This document shows positions 11,215 to 23,363 of a stretch of 64,000 nucleotides of DNA, one piece after another. Made by a program: the position numbers and the translations under genes. Numbering within the stretch: the first letter of the stretch is position 1; each line of letters starts with the position of its first letter. The notes under the pieces were generated by a model, which was not told the origin of the DNA, did not search any database, and saw nothing but the letters and a program-made list of their open reading frames with translations. The stretch comes from Steinernema hermaphroditum. Taxonomy: Eukaryota; Nematoda; Chromadorea; Rhabditida; Steinernematidae. The DNA lies in assembly GCA_030435675.1 (NCBI GenBank), contig CM059622.1, forward strand, positions 5,084,001-5,148,000, given 5' to 3'.

Positions 11215-14200
11215 GGTCTTCATTAGCAACCCGTTTCGAGTTGCGCAGGTTTACACTTTCCCCTTAGGCTTGCGCAACGGAAAGCAGGTTTGCGCGTGAA
11301 AGGCCCAAAAAATGAATGCGCTTTGAGCCTGGATATGATTGAATTTGTTGCGATTTCGTCGCCGTAATGCAATTCCCAAGGATTAGGGAGGACACGGGGC
11401 CGCGAGACGCGACGGTCCGCCGACTTGAGGAGATATCGCCAGCACTTGATGTCTGACTTCGTTTTGAGTACTTTCGGCCGTCATTGATTCGAGTCGCGCC
11501 GTTAAGAAGGCAAACAATTAGAGCGCTTGTCGCGGAAATATCTGGACGCTGCTAATTAGATCTGTGGGAATCCTGTGGACTTCGGTGTGTATTCTGAAGG
11601 CTGTTTATGTCCAGGCCTAATTTGCGCTTACCCGACGTCAAGAATTAAATGAAAATTGCTGTTTGTAGAGGGGCAATTCTATGAACAAGGCCCACACAGC
11701 TAATTTGTCGTTCTGAAAACAATGAAAAATGAGGTGTCCTATTATGCTGTATGAGTCCGCGTTTTTTTTTGACAAACATAAAAATAGCCCCTTGTCGTTA
11801 TTGTCATCATGCTTATTTCTGAGAAGGCCTATAAATAAGTAACGATACTGGTTCACGTTTGTGTCATTCCTGTATGCTGCTAGCCTGGTCTTCTTCGCCT
11901 TTCTTCTACTACTTAGTTTTTCAATTGCATCCATTTCTAAATAAACTATCCAAAGCCGTACATTGCAACCGTTCCAGAAACGTTACAAAGTGAAAATTTA
12001 CGAACATACGTTGGAAGTGGGTGCAAAGAGTTTGGCTTCAGCAAATATTCGACGTTAGAAGTGTTTAGCTTTTGGACTCTCATCTGTGGGATCATGGACA
12101 AACATAAGTTGGTACTTAACGATACTGGTTCACTTTTGTCCTTGGTGAGTAACCACGTTAATTAGACAGTTTAATCTTAAACTGAAGGAACAGTTTCGAA
12201 TACAACTTTGGTCTTTCGATTTCGGATTTTGGGGGTGGGTCGATTACCAGAAAGTTTCGGTCTAAAAACTCTGGTGGTGACCATTTCTGTAGCAATTTAT
12301 GACGATGGGAGAATGAACTCTGAGGGTATTATTCCGCTACTTTCGTATTGTTGCAACTAAGACATGGAACATGATTCAATTGATGTGTACTTTCTAGGCT
12401 ATAATATTGTAATGAGTGGTCTGATGTTTTTGACTTGGATTTGCTCAAACTTAACTATATTTTCAAGATGACATACATAAAATTGACAACTTTTCTGTAG
12501 TGTTCCCGAACTCCGACATTTCGTTATCTTGTATAAATGTGTTTATTTTTTGCGTGGATTACGTAGAATGAGTCGCCCCTCCCCTCTTTTTTAGTTTGTA
12601 ATTTTCTCCTTTTGCACCTCCGAAGCCGTGAATTCATAAGGTTTTATATGTGACCCAGCATGGATAATCACATGAGAACTTTCCTTGCGACCACAAGATT
12701 TAGTCCACTTTGTAAAAGCGTGAGAAGCAGCTATGTTATTCTCTCTTGTTCACACTCCATATCTCTATTTAATGATGATTAGTCTCATGGAATTTGAGCT
12801 TTGATCATTTCATTGCGATAAGATATAACAATGTGTTATAAACCTTTTTGTCCTTAAACTTCTAACCCGTCTTTTCGCTTAGTTGAAGAGAATTCCTGAC
12901 TCGTCAAGGGACGTAGCTTCCGAAAACTGCTTACCAGCGGATCCAATTTTACAGTTAAACTTCATTCTTAGGTAACCTGTCCACGAAGTCTGAGCTTGAT
13001 TTGCGCACCTAGCAAGGTTCTCTCGGAAGTGCCCCCAGTATCCAATACAATGATTCGCTATACCCACTTGGTTTAATGTGATTTTTAATGGACTTTGACC
13101 TCATTTTTTGCCGTTTAATCCGCTATAATTTTTAAAGTTAAAGGCGCCAACACAGTTTACAGAATTTCACATAAGAAATAACATATCCCCAAAGGCGATT
13201 ATATCGGCTAGTAACAATGCACTAATCGGTTTTAGCACTGTTAATTTAAAAGATGTTTACGATGACCCATTTTAATGAAAACTCTTAAACATATGCCACC
13301 TTCTTACCTGACTTAACTTCCACTTGCGCAGTCAGCAATGTAGTCAAAAATTCCGTTTCCATTGTTTATATAGCGTAAGAGCAAAGTTTAGTATGTATCG
13401 GTCTTTGGGATGCAGCGAAGAAACTACACGATAAAACAGCTGCTCAGAATTCTTAATAGCATGGCAGCTGTTTGAACAAAAAGGGGTTTTATGTATAAAA
13501 AGTGAGGCCGTCTTTGTGCCTTTTGGAGTACTGAACGCAAAAATGGAAGAGGGGACATTGTCCACATTTAATCACTCATTTATCGGTTTATAGCATTTGC
13601 GCCCAAGTCCACAAGAATGGTTTGTACTAACCTAATCGAACGGATACAATTCTCAACTTCCGCTATGACATAACATGTCGCATTTGTTTTTCGCTGTTTG
13701 AATTCTGAAATTTGATTATCTCTTTAAATGCCTTTGTTATACGGACCATTTCTGACTCTATTTTTGATGTCAACTAATTACTGTGTCGTTTAATCTTTGA
13801 TTTCACTCGGTTTTCTAAAAAATACAAACGTTGAATGTCGACTAGGCATGTGTCACTTCACGTGACGTTCAGCGATTCATTTGTCACCTCTCCCTTCAAA
13901 CATATCATTACGTTTGAAATGCCCCCTTTACGAGTCGCGCCTAAGTGAAGGGATTAAATTGCCAGGTTTCAAGTTAGAGTAGGCTCTACCCATCCATCGA
14001 TTAGTGTCAATCCTTGTTTAAGTGTGTTTGGCTAGATGTAAAACAATTAAAATGATTCGTACTTTTCTAATCAAAAGCAGTATTTTTATGGTTCAATGCT
14101 CGAAAAGCGCTGCTTAGATTTTATCTTTGAGGGTGTTTGTAATCGTGCAAATGATGAACTGCTACAAAAAGGGGTGGCCAAAACCAACAGATATTCTGGC

Positions 14201-14549
14201 CATTTGAAGCATAACAATTGTTTATGCCATTCGATTTGCCCCAATTTTGTTATTTTATAAACAAAAGTCATCTTCCACTCGTAACGCTGCTCATTACTTA
14301 CAGGTCCTGCATCTTTCTTTTAATTCGCGCTTTTGCTAAGTTTTGTTTTGTTTTCAGTTTCCTCACAGGTTGTATTCATCCTTTGGAACTCGGAACTCCA
14401 AAATTTAGAAGTCTCTATTCGTCATTACATTTGTTCTGGCTTTCCACATGGCAATTCTTATTGAATTGAGTCTTAACTAAATTTTTATTTGAAAATCAAT
14501 TTGAAAATTAACATTTGGCGGAGTTGCAGACATAAAAACAAAAAAGTTT
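11215..14549. other. Long AT-rich spacer without supported genes
   Basis: No open frame here has codon-like composition, splice partners or a recognisable motif. The 17-mer TAACGATACTGGTTCAC occurs twice (near 11839 and 12118). An ATG near 12094 opens 17 codons up to a good donor (TTG|GTGAGT), but I found no second exon. Confidence 0.5.
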
Positions 14550-14631
14550 TGACGAGAGTGGGATTCGAACCCACGCCTCCGAAGAGACTGGTGCCTTAAA
14601 CCAGCGCCTTAGACCGCTCGGCCATCTCGCC
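14550..14631 (-). tRNA. tRNA-Leu (anticodon AAG), copy 2
   Basis: The 82 bases are identical to 6741-6822, with the same A and B boxes and the AAG anticodon. A TTTTTT run follows on the minus strand as terminator. The short AAAACTTTT context after the gene is also shared with copy 1. Confidence 0.96.
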
Positions 14632-15372
14632 ACTTGCGGCCCCTTTGTTTGTCATTTACAATAGTCCATTCAACCCCTCAAAGCTTCTTTAATTTTACAA
14701 TTTCCGCGTCCACTTCAAAACCTCCATTACCAGCTCTCCTGCCTCGAAAACACGTCGTCATCCGTCGCCGTCCTACCTCATTCCATGTTTGTCGTCGCTT
14801 CTAAGGATTAACATTATCGTTCAGTCCCTATTCTATCTCGGGCATCGAAGGATGTCACCTGAGCTCCCTAGAGAACTCAGCAAAGTGCAGCCCTGCCCCT
14901 ATCCTTGTCGCCTGCTTCGACTTCTGCTCCTCCGGCGAAGGACATGCCTATCACTTCTTATTAGCGCTCCCTTCCTATCCAGCTTCGGCCTCTGGCGCGT
15001 TCATCTCGCGCCCTCCAAAATATTATTGTCGCCACGCTGTCACGCATCGGAATTCGCGCGAAATAACAAATATTCACGCGTGTGGAAGTGGGCCCGGAAG
15101 AATGCGATTGTCCGAACAAGCATTTCAGCCCTATTAGCTAATCTCTCCCGCCTCGTCGCTCTCTGGAACCTTTTTGGACTTGTCCCCTTAGGCTGTGTCA
15201 CTGACATCACGCTTCGACAACTATAATTGCCCTCCTCCTGACAGACCCAATCGATTCGGATTTATAATTAGGGCCCGGAAGGGAGTCGCGAACCTCGTGG
15301 CGGGAGATTAGGATTAGCGGCGCGTGGATCAGCACCAGGGCCGAATTTCGGATTCTTTAGCCAAACAGCGGA

Positions 15373-18300
15373 ATGTTGCAATGTGGCCTCATTTTGGCGC
15401 TCCTCTACTTTACTGTAGCCGCCGTTCGCATAAACGAGTCCTATTCGGACGCTAACCAGGAGCAGCTCATTCTGGAGAGACTCTTGAGTGGCTATGACGC
15501 GAGGATTCGGCCCCCGCCGAGTGACTCTTCACGTGAGTTCGAGTGGAATTGACCTATGTGGAGAAGGACGCGTTTAGAGATGTACGGACCGGTCATTGTT
15601 AAAGTGAACATTATGATACGCATGCTCTCCAAAATCGACGTCGTCAACATGGTGAGTAAAATGGTTTCTATTTGCACTGTAAATCACAGTATGTCCTCGA
15701 AAAATGGGCACGAACGGAATAGCTAGTCGTTCTACCGATCCGTGAACCGGCTGACGGTTGACGGATTTACGGACCAACCGTTGCCCATCTCTGTATGCTG
15801 CACTCTTTCAATTTTTTTACCGAATCTTATAATTCTGCTAGAATCGGAACTAAACGTGACGATCAGCAGATTCGGATGGAGTCGTTAAGGACACGTATAT
15901 TTCTGAGAATTTAAAACAAAAGGAAAGTCATTTGAAGGTCATTTATTAGAGATACAAAGAAAATTTGGAATATATTAAGATTAAGTAAACAGATTGAGTA
16001 ACGACCTTACGAGTGATTGGAGAAGGCTATCTTTACAAAATAGAGCAGCCCAAATCTGAGCCAAGAAGGATGTTATCCTTTCTTATTCCAGCATGTTATC
16101 ATTTCTTCCACCGACACTGCGACCGGTCCCGAACGGATAGTACAGTTTGGATAACTCGGCACGCTAGAATCGGGCGAAGAAGAGGTGCCCAGCTCAGTCT
16201 CTGGTGTCTTGAACCTGAGCAGCTAGGTAGATGGAGTGGTGCTCAAGTGTCTCAGTAACAAATCATTATACTTTGAATTGGTGTATTTGAACGGTAATCA
16301 TTCGAAAAAAAGCTTCTACATTGAGAAAAAAACAGGCCAAGAACTGAAAATCTTCGTTTGCAAATTCAAAATTACTTATTTTTTGCGCCCCTGGCCTTCT
16401 CATCCGTCTTTGCCGCAATTCCAAAAAAGGAACGACGACCAACGATCGTCGTACTTTGTTTCATCCCTTTTTGGTCCTCCTCTGCACATTTCCAGAAAAG
16501 TGGGTGAATTTTCACAAGTAAAATCCATATGAATTATGTTCCAATAACTGGATCGCTCCAAATTGCAACGAAGTCAAAGTTCAAAGAAAGCATGACGATT
16601 ATTTTAGGGTTTAATTGTGATCGCATGCAAGGTGTCGACTATGTCCTTTCTTCTGCTCTTTAAAGTGTATAAAAAGGAGCAATTCAACTTGGATGACGAA
16701 TAGTGATCACGGTTAAAAGAAAGAAACGCCCTAAATAAGATTGCGGCGGACGTAAATTATCTAAGCTTGTGATGTGTTCACAAGGACTGGGTGGACATGA
16801 CGGCTCAGGTCATGTCAGGAGCAGATTGTCCTTCTGTTGTGTACATAAAATTCATGATATCATGTATAAAGTGCAATATTATTCTCAATATTTTTTATAT
16901 TCCAACTTCATAAAACTTCACAACATGCAAAACGGTATTTATAAGGCTATTAATAAAGATCTGGCTGATCTTTTCTTCACGAAGCCTCTATTGACTTTAT
17001 AAAAAATACACTCTTTTAGGAGTACGGTATGCAAATAACGTTCCGAGAACAATGGCTGGACAAAAGGTTGGCCTTCGACCACTTGGGATACGTGAATCCC
17101 CCAAAGTTCCTGACTGTTCCCTACGTGAAAAACAACGTTTGGATTCCGGATTCATTCTTTCCCGTGAGCGCTGAACCAACCAACTCTCCTAAGTGTAGCT
17201 TTAGACGGAGAAGGCTGCGCACAGACATATGATCGACACAGAGAACATGTTCCTTAGAATACATCCTGACGGAACGGTTCTCTATAGCGTCCGCCTCTCG
17301 CTTACCTTAAGCTGTCCCATGCACTTGCAGCTCTATCCTCTGGACGTGCAGAACTGCGATTTCGACTTGATCAGCTATGCTCATACGACAAGGGTAAGGG
17401 AGCACGGGGATAGAGCGAAAACGTAGGTCACTTAAGGACATTGTGTACCAGTGGGACTCGAATCCAGTGCAGCTCAAGAAGGGCGTCGGCAACGATCTCC
17501 CGAACTTCTTGCTAACCGGCATTGAAACACATCATGAATGCACAAGTCACACGAACACAGGTGTGCTGGAGAGTGGTCTACTGATCTGAAGGGACATTTC
17601 AGGTTCCTATGCTTGTCTTAGAATGCGACTAAAGTTGTCGAGACAGTTCAGTTACTACCTCATTCAAGTCTACGGTCCGACCACGATCATCGTCATCGTA
17701 GGAAACGAATGACAGGAACGGCTCAAATGCCTTTGTTTAGGTGTCCTGGATTAGTTTCTGGATAGACATGCACTCGACTGCAGGCAGAGTGGCCCTCGGC
17801 GTCACCACCCTTCTAACCATGACCACGTTGGTAAGCTCTCTTTGCATCGTCCATGGGAGCTGTGTCTATCGCTAACGCTTTCAGCAATCAGCTTTAAACT
17901 CGAAACTCCCTCCGGTCAGCTACATAAAAGTCGTCGACGTTTGGATAGGAGGTACTTCCGTGTTTCCCTCCCCTTTTCTAACGCTTTGCAGCCTGCCAAA
18001 CCTTCGTCTTCGGAGCGCTGATCGAGTACGCCTTCGTCTCCTACCAGGACACCCTCCTTAAATCCACGAAACTCAACAAAACGAAGATCCGAAAGTCACA
18101 AAAGAGAGTCGAGCGATTGGAATTGCTGGAAGTCGACTTCTACCAGCCTCCATGCACTTGTTCTGTGAGTTCTAGCACAAAACGATCGAAGCAAGAACTC
18201 GTTTCAGTCAAGGAGTTGCAATCCCGATTTGGTGCCGAAGATTCCGTGGAAGTACCGTATGCGAAAATGGTTCAAGAAGCCTTCGTACCTCCCAGCCCAG

Positions 18301-18408
18301 ATCGACTTCTACGCTCGATTCTGTGCGCCTATCGGGTTCATCTGCTTCAATATAGTCTACTGGAGTTCATGCTGGATCATGACAGCGAGGGTAGACTACG
18401 ATGCATAG
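15373..18408 (+). CDS. Cys-loop ligand-gated ion channel, anion-type (GluCl/glycine/ACC-like), 438 aa
   Basis: Ten phase-consistent exons: 15373-15532, 15578-15651, 17020-17163, 17205-17393, 17437-17560, 17603-17697, 17741-17830, 17885-17951, 17992-18164 and 18208-18408. A signal peptide ([18 protein letters not shown]) is followed by the extracellular domain: [25 protein letters not shown] and [13 protein letters not shown]. The Cys-loop is [15 protein letters not shown], and a second cysteine pair ([12 protein letters not shown]) is typical of GluCl and glycine-type receptors. TM1 starts [12 protein letters not shown]2 is [21 protein letters not shown]3 contains [19 protein letters not shown]4 is [20 protein letters not shown] just before the end. 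It should be a pentameric neuronal or muscle channel. The ligand is not predictable. TM2 has AGR where most anion channels have PAR. Intron 2 is 1.4 kb; the other introns are short. Confidence 0.92.
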
Positions 18409-18442
18409 GGTGCATGAGATTGTTACTGTTGTACATACACAC

Positions 18443-18448
18443 AATAAA
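18443..18448 (+). terminator. Polyadenylation signal of the channel gene
   Basis: An AATAAA hexamer sits 35 nt after the channel stop codon. Confidence 0.6.
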
Positions 18449-18525
18449 GAGTGGTTACGTTCGGTGAAACTCCATCTGTGGCACATTCCATTTGGTTGAG
18501 ACAACACGGTCAGTCTACCGACAAC

Positions 18526-18541
18526 AGACGTCTAGACGTCT
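18526..18541. promoter_or_regulatory. Perfect 16-bp palindrome with two GACGTC cores
   Basis: AGACGTCTAGACGTCT is its own reverse complement and contains GACGTC twice, the core of CREB/ATF-type bZIP sites. It lies about 95 nt upstream of the acidic protein's ATG. A regulatory role is inferred from position and symmetry only. Confidence 0.35.
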
Positions 18542-18634
18542 ACAATACACAGTGCCGAATGCCAGACAGACAGCTCTGCTGCAAGGGAGCGTCGGTCAGT
18601 TGCGAATTTCTTCCGAAAGCGAAGCGGTCGCGCG

Positions 18635-19117
18635 ATGGAGAGCGAAGAAAGCTCGTGGTCAGGCAGCTCCTTCACGACGGCGTCGCCGTGTTCCCTCACG
18701 GTCGCCTCCTTCGGCACCTTCTCCGACGTCGACATGGACTCTGAAGACGTCTCCCTCACATCTGGAGATAGTTGCCGCACGGGTGGTATGTCCTCTCTCC
18801 TCGCCCACTCTACCGTAATCTCTTTGGTTTCAGTGGAACCACTGGAGTTAGTAGACTCCCTGGTGCTGCTTCGAGAGCGCTGCACCTCTGCTGGTCTCTG
18901 TCGTGCGCCGTCCGACGAATCCGAAGAGACCATGACCCTCGACTCCGAGGACTGCACGGAGGTCGAATTCAGCGATTACGAATCGGAGGACACACAGATG
19001 AGTTCCGAGGCGCTCTCTAGCTATCAAATGGACGACTCGGACGAGAAGAAGTCGGCAGAAGAAATGAAGATCGACGATGCAACGATGGACGCAGCTCAGG
19101 ACCAGATGGTCATCTAA
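18635..19117 (+). CDS. Acidic, serine-rich uncharacterised protein (144 aa)
   Basis: Two exons, 18635-18785 and 18834-19117, with a 48-nt GTATGT...TTTCAG intron in phase 1. The product begins MESEESSWSGSSFTTASPC, is rich in Ser, Asp and Glu throughout (DSEDCTEVEFSDYESEDTQM), and ends AAQDQMVI. It has no signal peptide, membrane segment or catalytic motif, and looks disordered, like many transcription-related or phosphorylated adaptor proteins. The ATG is only about 190 nt past the AATAAA of the channel gene on the same strand, so operonic co-transcription is possible, but I see no strong trans-splice acceptor in that gap. A perfect palindrome at 18526-18541 lies in the presumed promoter. The function is unknown. 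Confidence 0.6.
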   Translation: MESEESSWSGSSFTTASPCSLTVASFGTFSDVDMDSEDVSLTSGDSCRTGGMSSLLAHSTVISLVSVEPLELVDSLVLLRERCTSAGLCRAPSDESEETMTLDSEDCTEVEFSDYESEDTQMSSEALSSYQMDDSDEKKSAEEMKIDDATMDAAQDQMVI

Positions 19118-19237
19118 GTACATATAAATGTTATTTTAAGTGATTTACATAAATATTATGAGCATAAAATAGTATCCTCCCAAGGCACATAGCGAAAGAC
19201 TAAAGCAGATAACAGACAACAAACTCAACAATGAGGG

Positions 19238-22200
19238 TCACTCCTTAATCGTCGAAATTTTGTGCTTCTCTTCGAACAACTGCCGATCCGTAGGGGCAAT
19301 CACTCCGAATTTCACTGCCGCTTCGAGCGCTCGCTTCGCTTCCTTCTGTGCCTCCTCGCGACCTTTCTCGGAGTGTTTAGAAATGGCTATCAAGACGTGG
19401 AAGATATCCGTCTAAAGCAAGAACCTTCAACCTCGAAAAACCCACGGCCAACTCACTTTCATCATCTCGGAGGCGACTTTCTCACACGATGCCACCATGT
19501 TCGCTACACCCTGCATACATCTCTTCTGAATTTCTGGGTGTTCTGAGGCACAAATCTCCTTGATGAGATCGATCCAGCTTCCCATTTCGTCGATGATTCT
19601 CTGGCACACCTCAGGATTGTGCGTGAGGATGGAGAACGCGGCGCTAGACACCATCTGCAGGCGCTCGTCCTCTTCGGCGCAGTAGAGAGTCCACAGCTTC
19701 ACTCGATCGGTTCCCTTGGCGCACGTTTCGTCGTAGAATTCATCGAGGAAGAGCATATTCAGGAGGAACTCTGCAGCAGCATCTCGGAGGTGGTCGTGGT
19801 CGGTCATGAACCAGAACTCTTCTGCCTTCGGAATCACCTTCTCCTTCATGATGCGCTTGCGCACCGAATCACTGACACTGGCCTGAAAAGAGCAATCAGC
19901 TTAGACCAGTAGATCCACAACGCACCAAATTCGTCAACGTAAGAAGAGCATCGTAGTTGGCACGGCCGTCGATGTCCGGGTGGAGAAGCTCTGCCATAGG
20001 CTTCACAACCTCATAGGCGCGCTGTCCGGGGAACGCGATGCTAGGGTCGGCGTTGGAGCCCAGCTTCGCGAGGGCGTGTGCCGCCTTGATCTGGCCTTCG
20101 GGATTCGCCTCTTTCGTCAATGTCAGAAGGAGCTTCGCGCCTCCCTCGCTGAGCACCTGGCCTCGAAGCTCTTCATGTTCGCTGAAGGCTAACATGCACC
20201 TGGCCAGCTGGTCCAACGCATTCTTCGACTCCGTTTTTGAGACCGCGATGCAGGAGGCTACAGCGCCGTCTTTTACCAGCGTGCGGACGCGTCGTTCTAC
20301 GCAGTCGTCCGTGTCTTTCGGGTGCGTCTCTGGAACGTGATGCTTCGCGAACTGTGCCAGCTTGACCATCTCTTCGTCGACTTTCGGTTTTTCGTAGGAG
20401 TTTGTCAGATTCACGTAGATCGACGCGAGAGTGTAGACGCACAGCGGGCCAGCGCTCTGAAAACGATTGTATTACAGTCCCTGATAGCAGTACAGTACCT
20501 TGGCGAGACAAATGAGAGCTTGGAGGAATAGCGGATCATCGGTGATCATCTCCTTGACGTCGGCGTCGAGGGTTAGGTAGGACAAACCTTCGCAGGCAAA
20601 TCTTCTGACGTCTACCGAGTACTTGTCCACATCCAGCAGGAACTTCTTGCAGGTTTTCGCCAATTTCATCGTGGAACCTTCTTGCATAGTTTGGCGACTG
20701 CTGTCATCACCTCCGGCTGCGGCGCACTTACAGAGACCCATTAGGGCGCGGACCTTCACGTTTTCGTCTTCCGATTCGTACAGCTTTCGGAGAATTGGGA
20801 CGCCATACTTCAGCATCGACGTGGCGCGCTCGTGCTTGCTGACGGTTTGCACGATCAGTTCCGCGGCGACGCTTTGGAGAAGGTGGTCGTCGGAGGCGGC
20901 CATTGTGAGGGTCATCGCCATGATGTCGTCGTTGGTCACAAGATTCATTCCAACGTCGACGGGTCCTTGCAGAAGCGTGATGAGCGCGGAAGCGATCATG
21001 ACCTGAGTCTTGGGATTCTTCATGTCCGTGAACAGCTGCCTGTAATCATACCATTTCACTGGATATCTACTAAGAAAAGCCAACTCCACTTCAAGTTCCT
21101 TTCATCATAAGTGCCATGTTCATATCTTTGAGAGAAACAACTTACGCGAAGAAGGCGTCCAAGCGCTCCTTGAATATCGCGCGTTTCGTGTCAAACACCA
21201 TATCATCGTGAAGTCGTGTGAGGCAAATGGCCAAATGCTGCCGGGTCTCTGCCGTAACGGGATACTCGCACTGCTCGGGAATCTGCGCCGAACAGTGGAG
21301 GAGCTTCAAAAGACCGCGATCCTCCACGAATCGCCATGACCATCCTCTCGGGAGGCCTCCGTCCATGTGCATCAGATTCTTGACAAACAGGTCGATGGTC
21401 GTTTCTCGCACTTTAGCGCTGAACTGCGGCGAAGTGAGCATCTCCTCGAGTTCCAAGATGAGGCGAACAATGTGGACCTTGTTCTCTTCGGACCATTCGG
21501 GGTCGGGTTTGATCTCCTTGGTGCGATCCATTCGTGAGAGGCCGTTGAATAGCCGCTGGATGACAACTCCTGCCGCGTCCAGATACTGTTCGTTGTCTCG
21601 GGAGGACATCAGGCGAGTGATCTTCGGAATACCAAGGATTTCTATAAGTTGCAGCGCCTGAAATCGAGACGTTGAATGACAGCAACGTGGGAAAGAAACG
21701 TTGGGATATATGAGCAATATGTTTTACATGATCATACTTTTGATAACCACAGATGCACTATAATAATAAATCTTATCTCCAAGCTACACTCACCCTCTTA
21801 TGGCTTCGACAGAGCTCATCGATGACACGTATGGCAGCTATCGCATGATCATTATTGAAAATGTCATTTTCGATTACTGAAAGGAGCCTGGCGACCACTC
21901 CGCCGTTCTGCCAAACACTGACTGCTCCGGTTTCAGAATCTCTGGCAAGGACGAGCAGGTTATTCAGTGCTTTCAATTGTTGCTCATCATCGGCCTTATC
22001 GAAGGCGAGTTTTCGCATTTCTTCCGCCTTATGTTCGGCGCTTTGCAGCTTTTTCTGGCGCTCGGCGTTCTTCTTCAGCAACCTCTGCAGTAAATCCGTC
22101 ACATTCCTGAAATAACGCAGACGAATAGGGTAATTCCTGCGGAAACGCACTTGTCTTTCGGCTCCAATCGTTGGGCTTCCCGCGCGTCCTCAAACGCTCC

Positions 22201-22525
22201 TTTAATGTTATCTAACTGCTCACGGGAAAGGGCTCGTCGGTAGAGCGATTTCGAGTCGACTCCGTTGAATTCAAGGGCTTAAATAACGCGTAAACGCGGG
22301 AAAGTCGATGAGAAATCAACCTTTGGTGCAATCGTGTTCGCATCCTTCAAATTCCTCCAGCTTCAAACGGGCAAAACTTCTGTTTTTGTACAAGGTTGCT
22401 CGAAGCTCTGCTTCTGGGTTGAGCTGCAACGCTGCGGTGTATTCTTCAACCGCTTTGAGATAGTCTCCCGCCTTGAACGCTTCATTTCCGGCTATGCGCA
22501 GGTCTTCAGCCGTTGAAAGGGACAT
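19238..22525 (-). CDS. unc-45: UNC-45 myosin chaperone (942 aa)
   Basis: Eight exons on the minus strand: 22321-22525, 22151-22277, 21794-22106, 21146-21657, 20499-21039, 19926-20456, 19457-19882 and 19238-19411. All phases match. The N-terminus carries TPR repeats (LRIAGNEAFKAGDYLKAVEE, LYKNRSFARLKLEEFEGCEH), which bind Hsp90. The middle is an armadillo-like central domain. The C-terminal third is the UCS domain (ALAKLGSNADPSIAFPGQRA, CMQGVANMVASCEKVASEMM), which folds and protects myosin motor domains. The length is close to the C. elegans protein (about 960 aa). The ATG directly follows ACCATTTCAG, so the mRNA is probably trans-spliced at the start codon. It acts in the cytosol and sarcomere. 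No defect seen. Confidence 0.97.
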
Positions 22526-23363
22526 CTGAAATGGTCAATGAGGGAGAATAACCGAGGACAGCTGCGCGATCGGGGCGAAACTGTCGGCGGCGGATCGCCT
22601 CAGCTATATACCAAAGCCTCGAGAGCCGATCGATCGGAGAACTCGAATGTTCTGGCATCTTCTTCGCGCGGTGTAATATTCGAGGCGAAACGGAGTGACT
22701 GGGCGGCCTGGGAGGTTTGAGTGGTTGCGCCTCCCGTTAGCACTGTTCTCGGACGGCGGGCGCACAGTCAAAACAAAGCCGAAGCTACAGTGGCCACAGC
22801 CACGAGCTTCTTTTCAAACGAAAGAGCTTACCCGGGAAGAGACCGGCGCATTGTGACAGGAAGCGAAGGAGGAAATGTGTGAGAAAGAAATGGAAAATCA
22901 GCTGCAAGCGGAGGACACACACATCGAAAGTGTGGCGCGCGAGGTGTTCGCGAGTTGCAAATCGTGACATTCGGCATAGAGGCGAGCGATAAGGAAGCTG
23001 AAAAGGCAATCTGCTGGAGTTCCTGAACCCTAGAGTTCCTGAGCACAGACTCAGACATGCCCCTTGGTCTATTAGACAGCCTCTAGCATGCAACACACTG
23101 TCTAGACAGTCTGGAAAGTGCACCCTGATTCTTTCACAAATAATGTCCTTCGGAAACTGTCTCAAAAATCGGTCATTTGTCACATATAAAGGGTGCATTT
23201 TGCATGACTCCCACAGAGTGAGCGGTTGTGCCTCGTTTTGATATTGGGCGACACCACTCCCAGCCATGGAATTAAGGGCAGAAACCGGCGCATCATAAAA
23301 TAGCACAAATAGGACAAATTTTTTACAACATTAGTAAAGCTATGACACAAAACAAAAAGTTTT
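22526..23363. other. Spacer between unc-45 and the acidic-tail gene
   Basis: This is the unc-45 promoter side, moderately GC-rich near 22560-22760. An open frame of 173 codons on the minus strand (22785-23306) lacks any recognisable motif, and I treat it as chance. Confidence 0.45.

Noticed and set aside
14789..15226. 145-codon plus-strand frame upstream of the channel gene
   Set aside because: Composition follows a GC-rich leader; it does not join the channel's signal-peptide exon and has no recognisable motif.
18532..18957. Minus-strand Ser/Arg-rich frame
   Set aside because: It is the antisense of the acidic serine-rich gene, which has the better intron and codon use.
22785..23306. 173-codon minus-strand frame
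   Set aside because: It has many cysteines and hydrophobics without pattern, and no start context or splice evidence.
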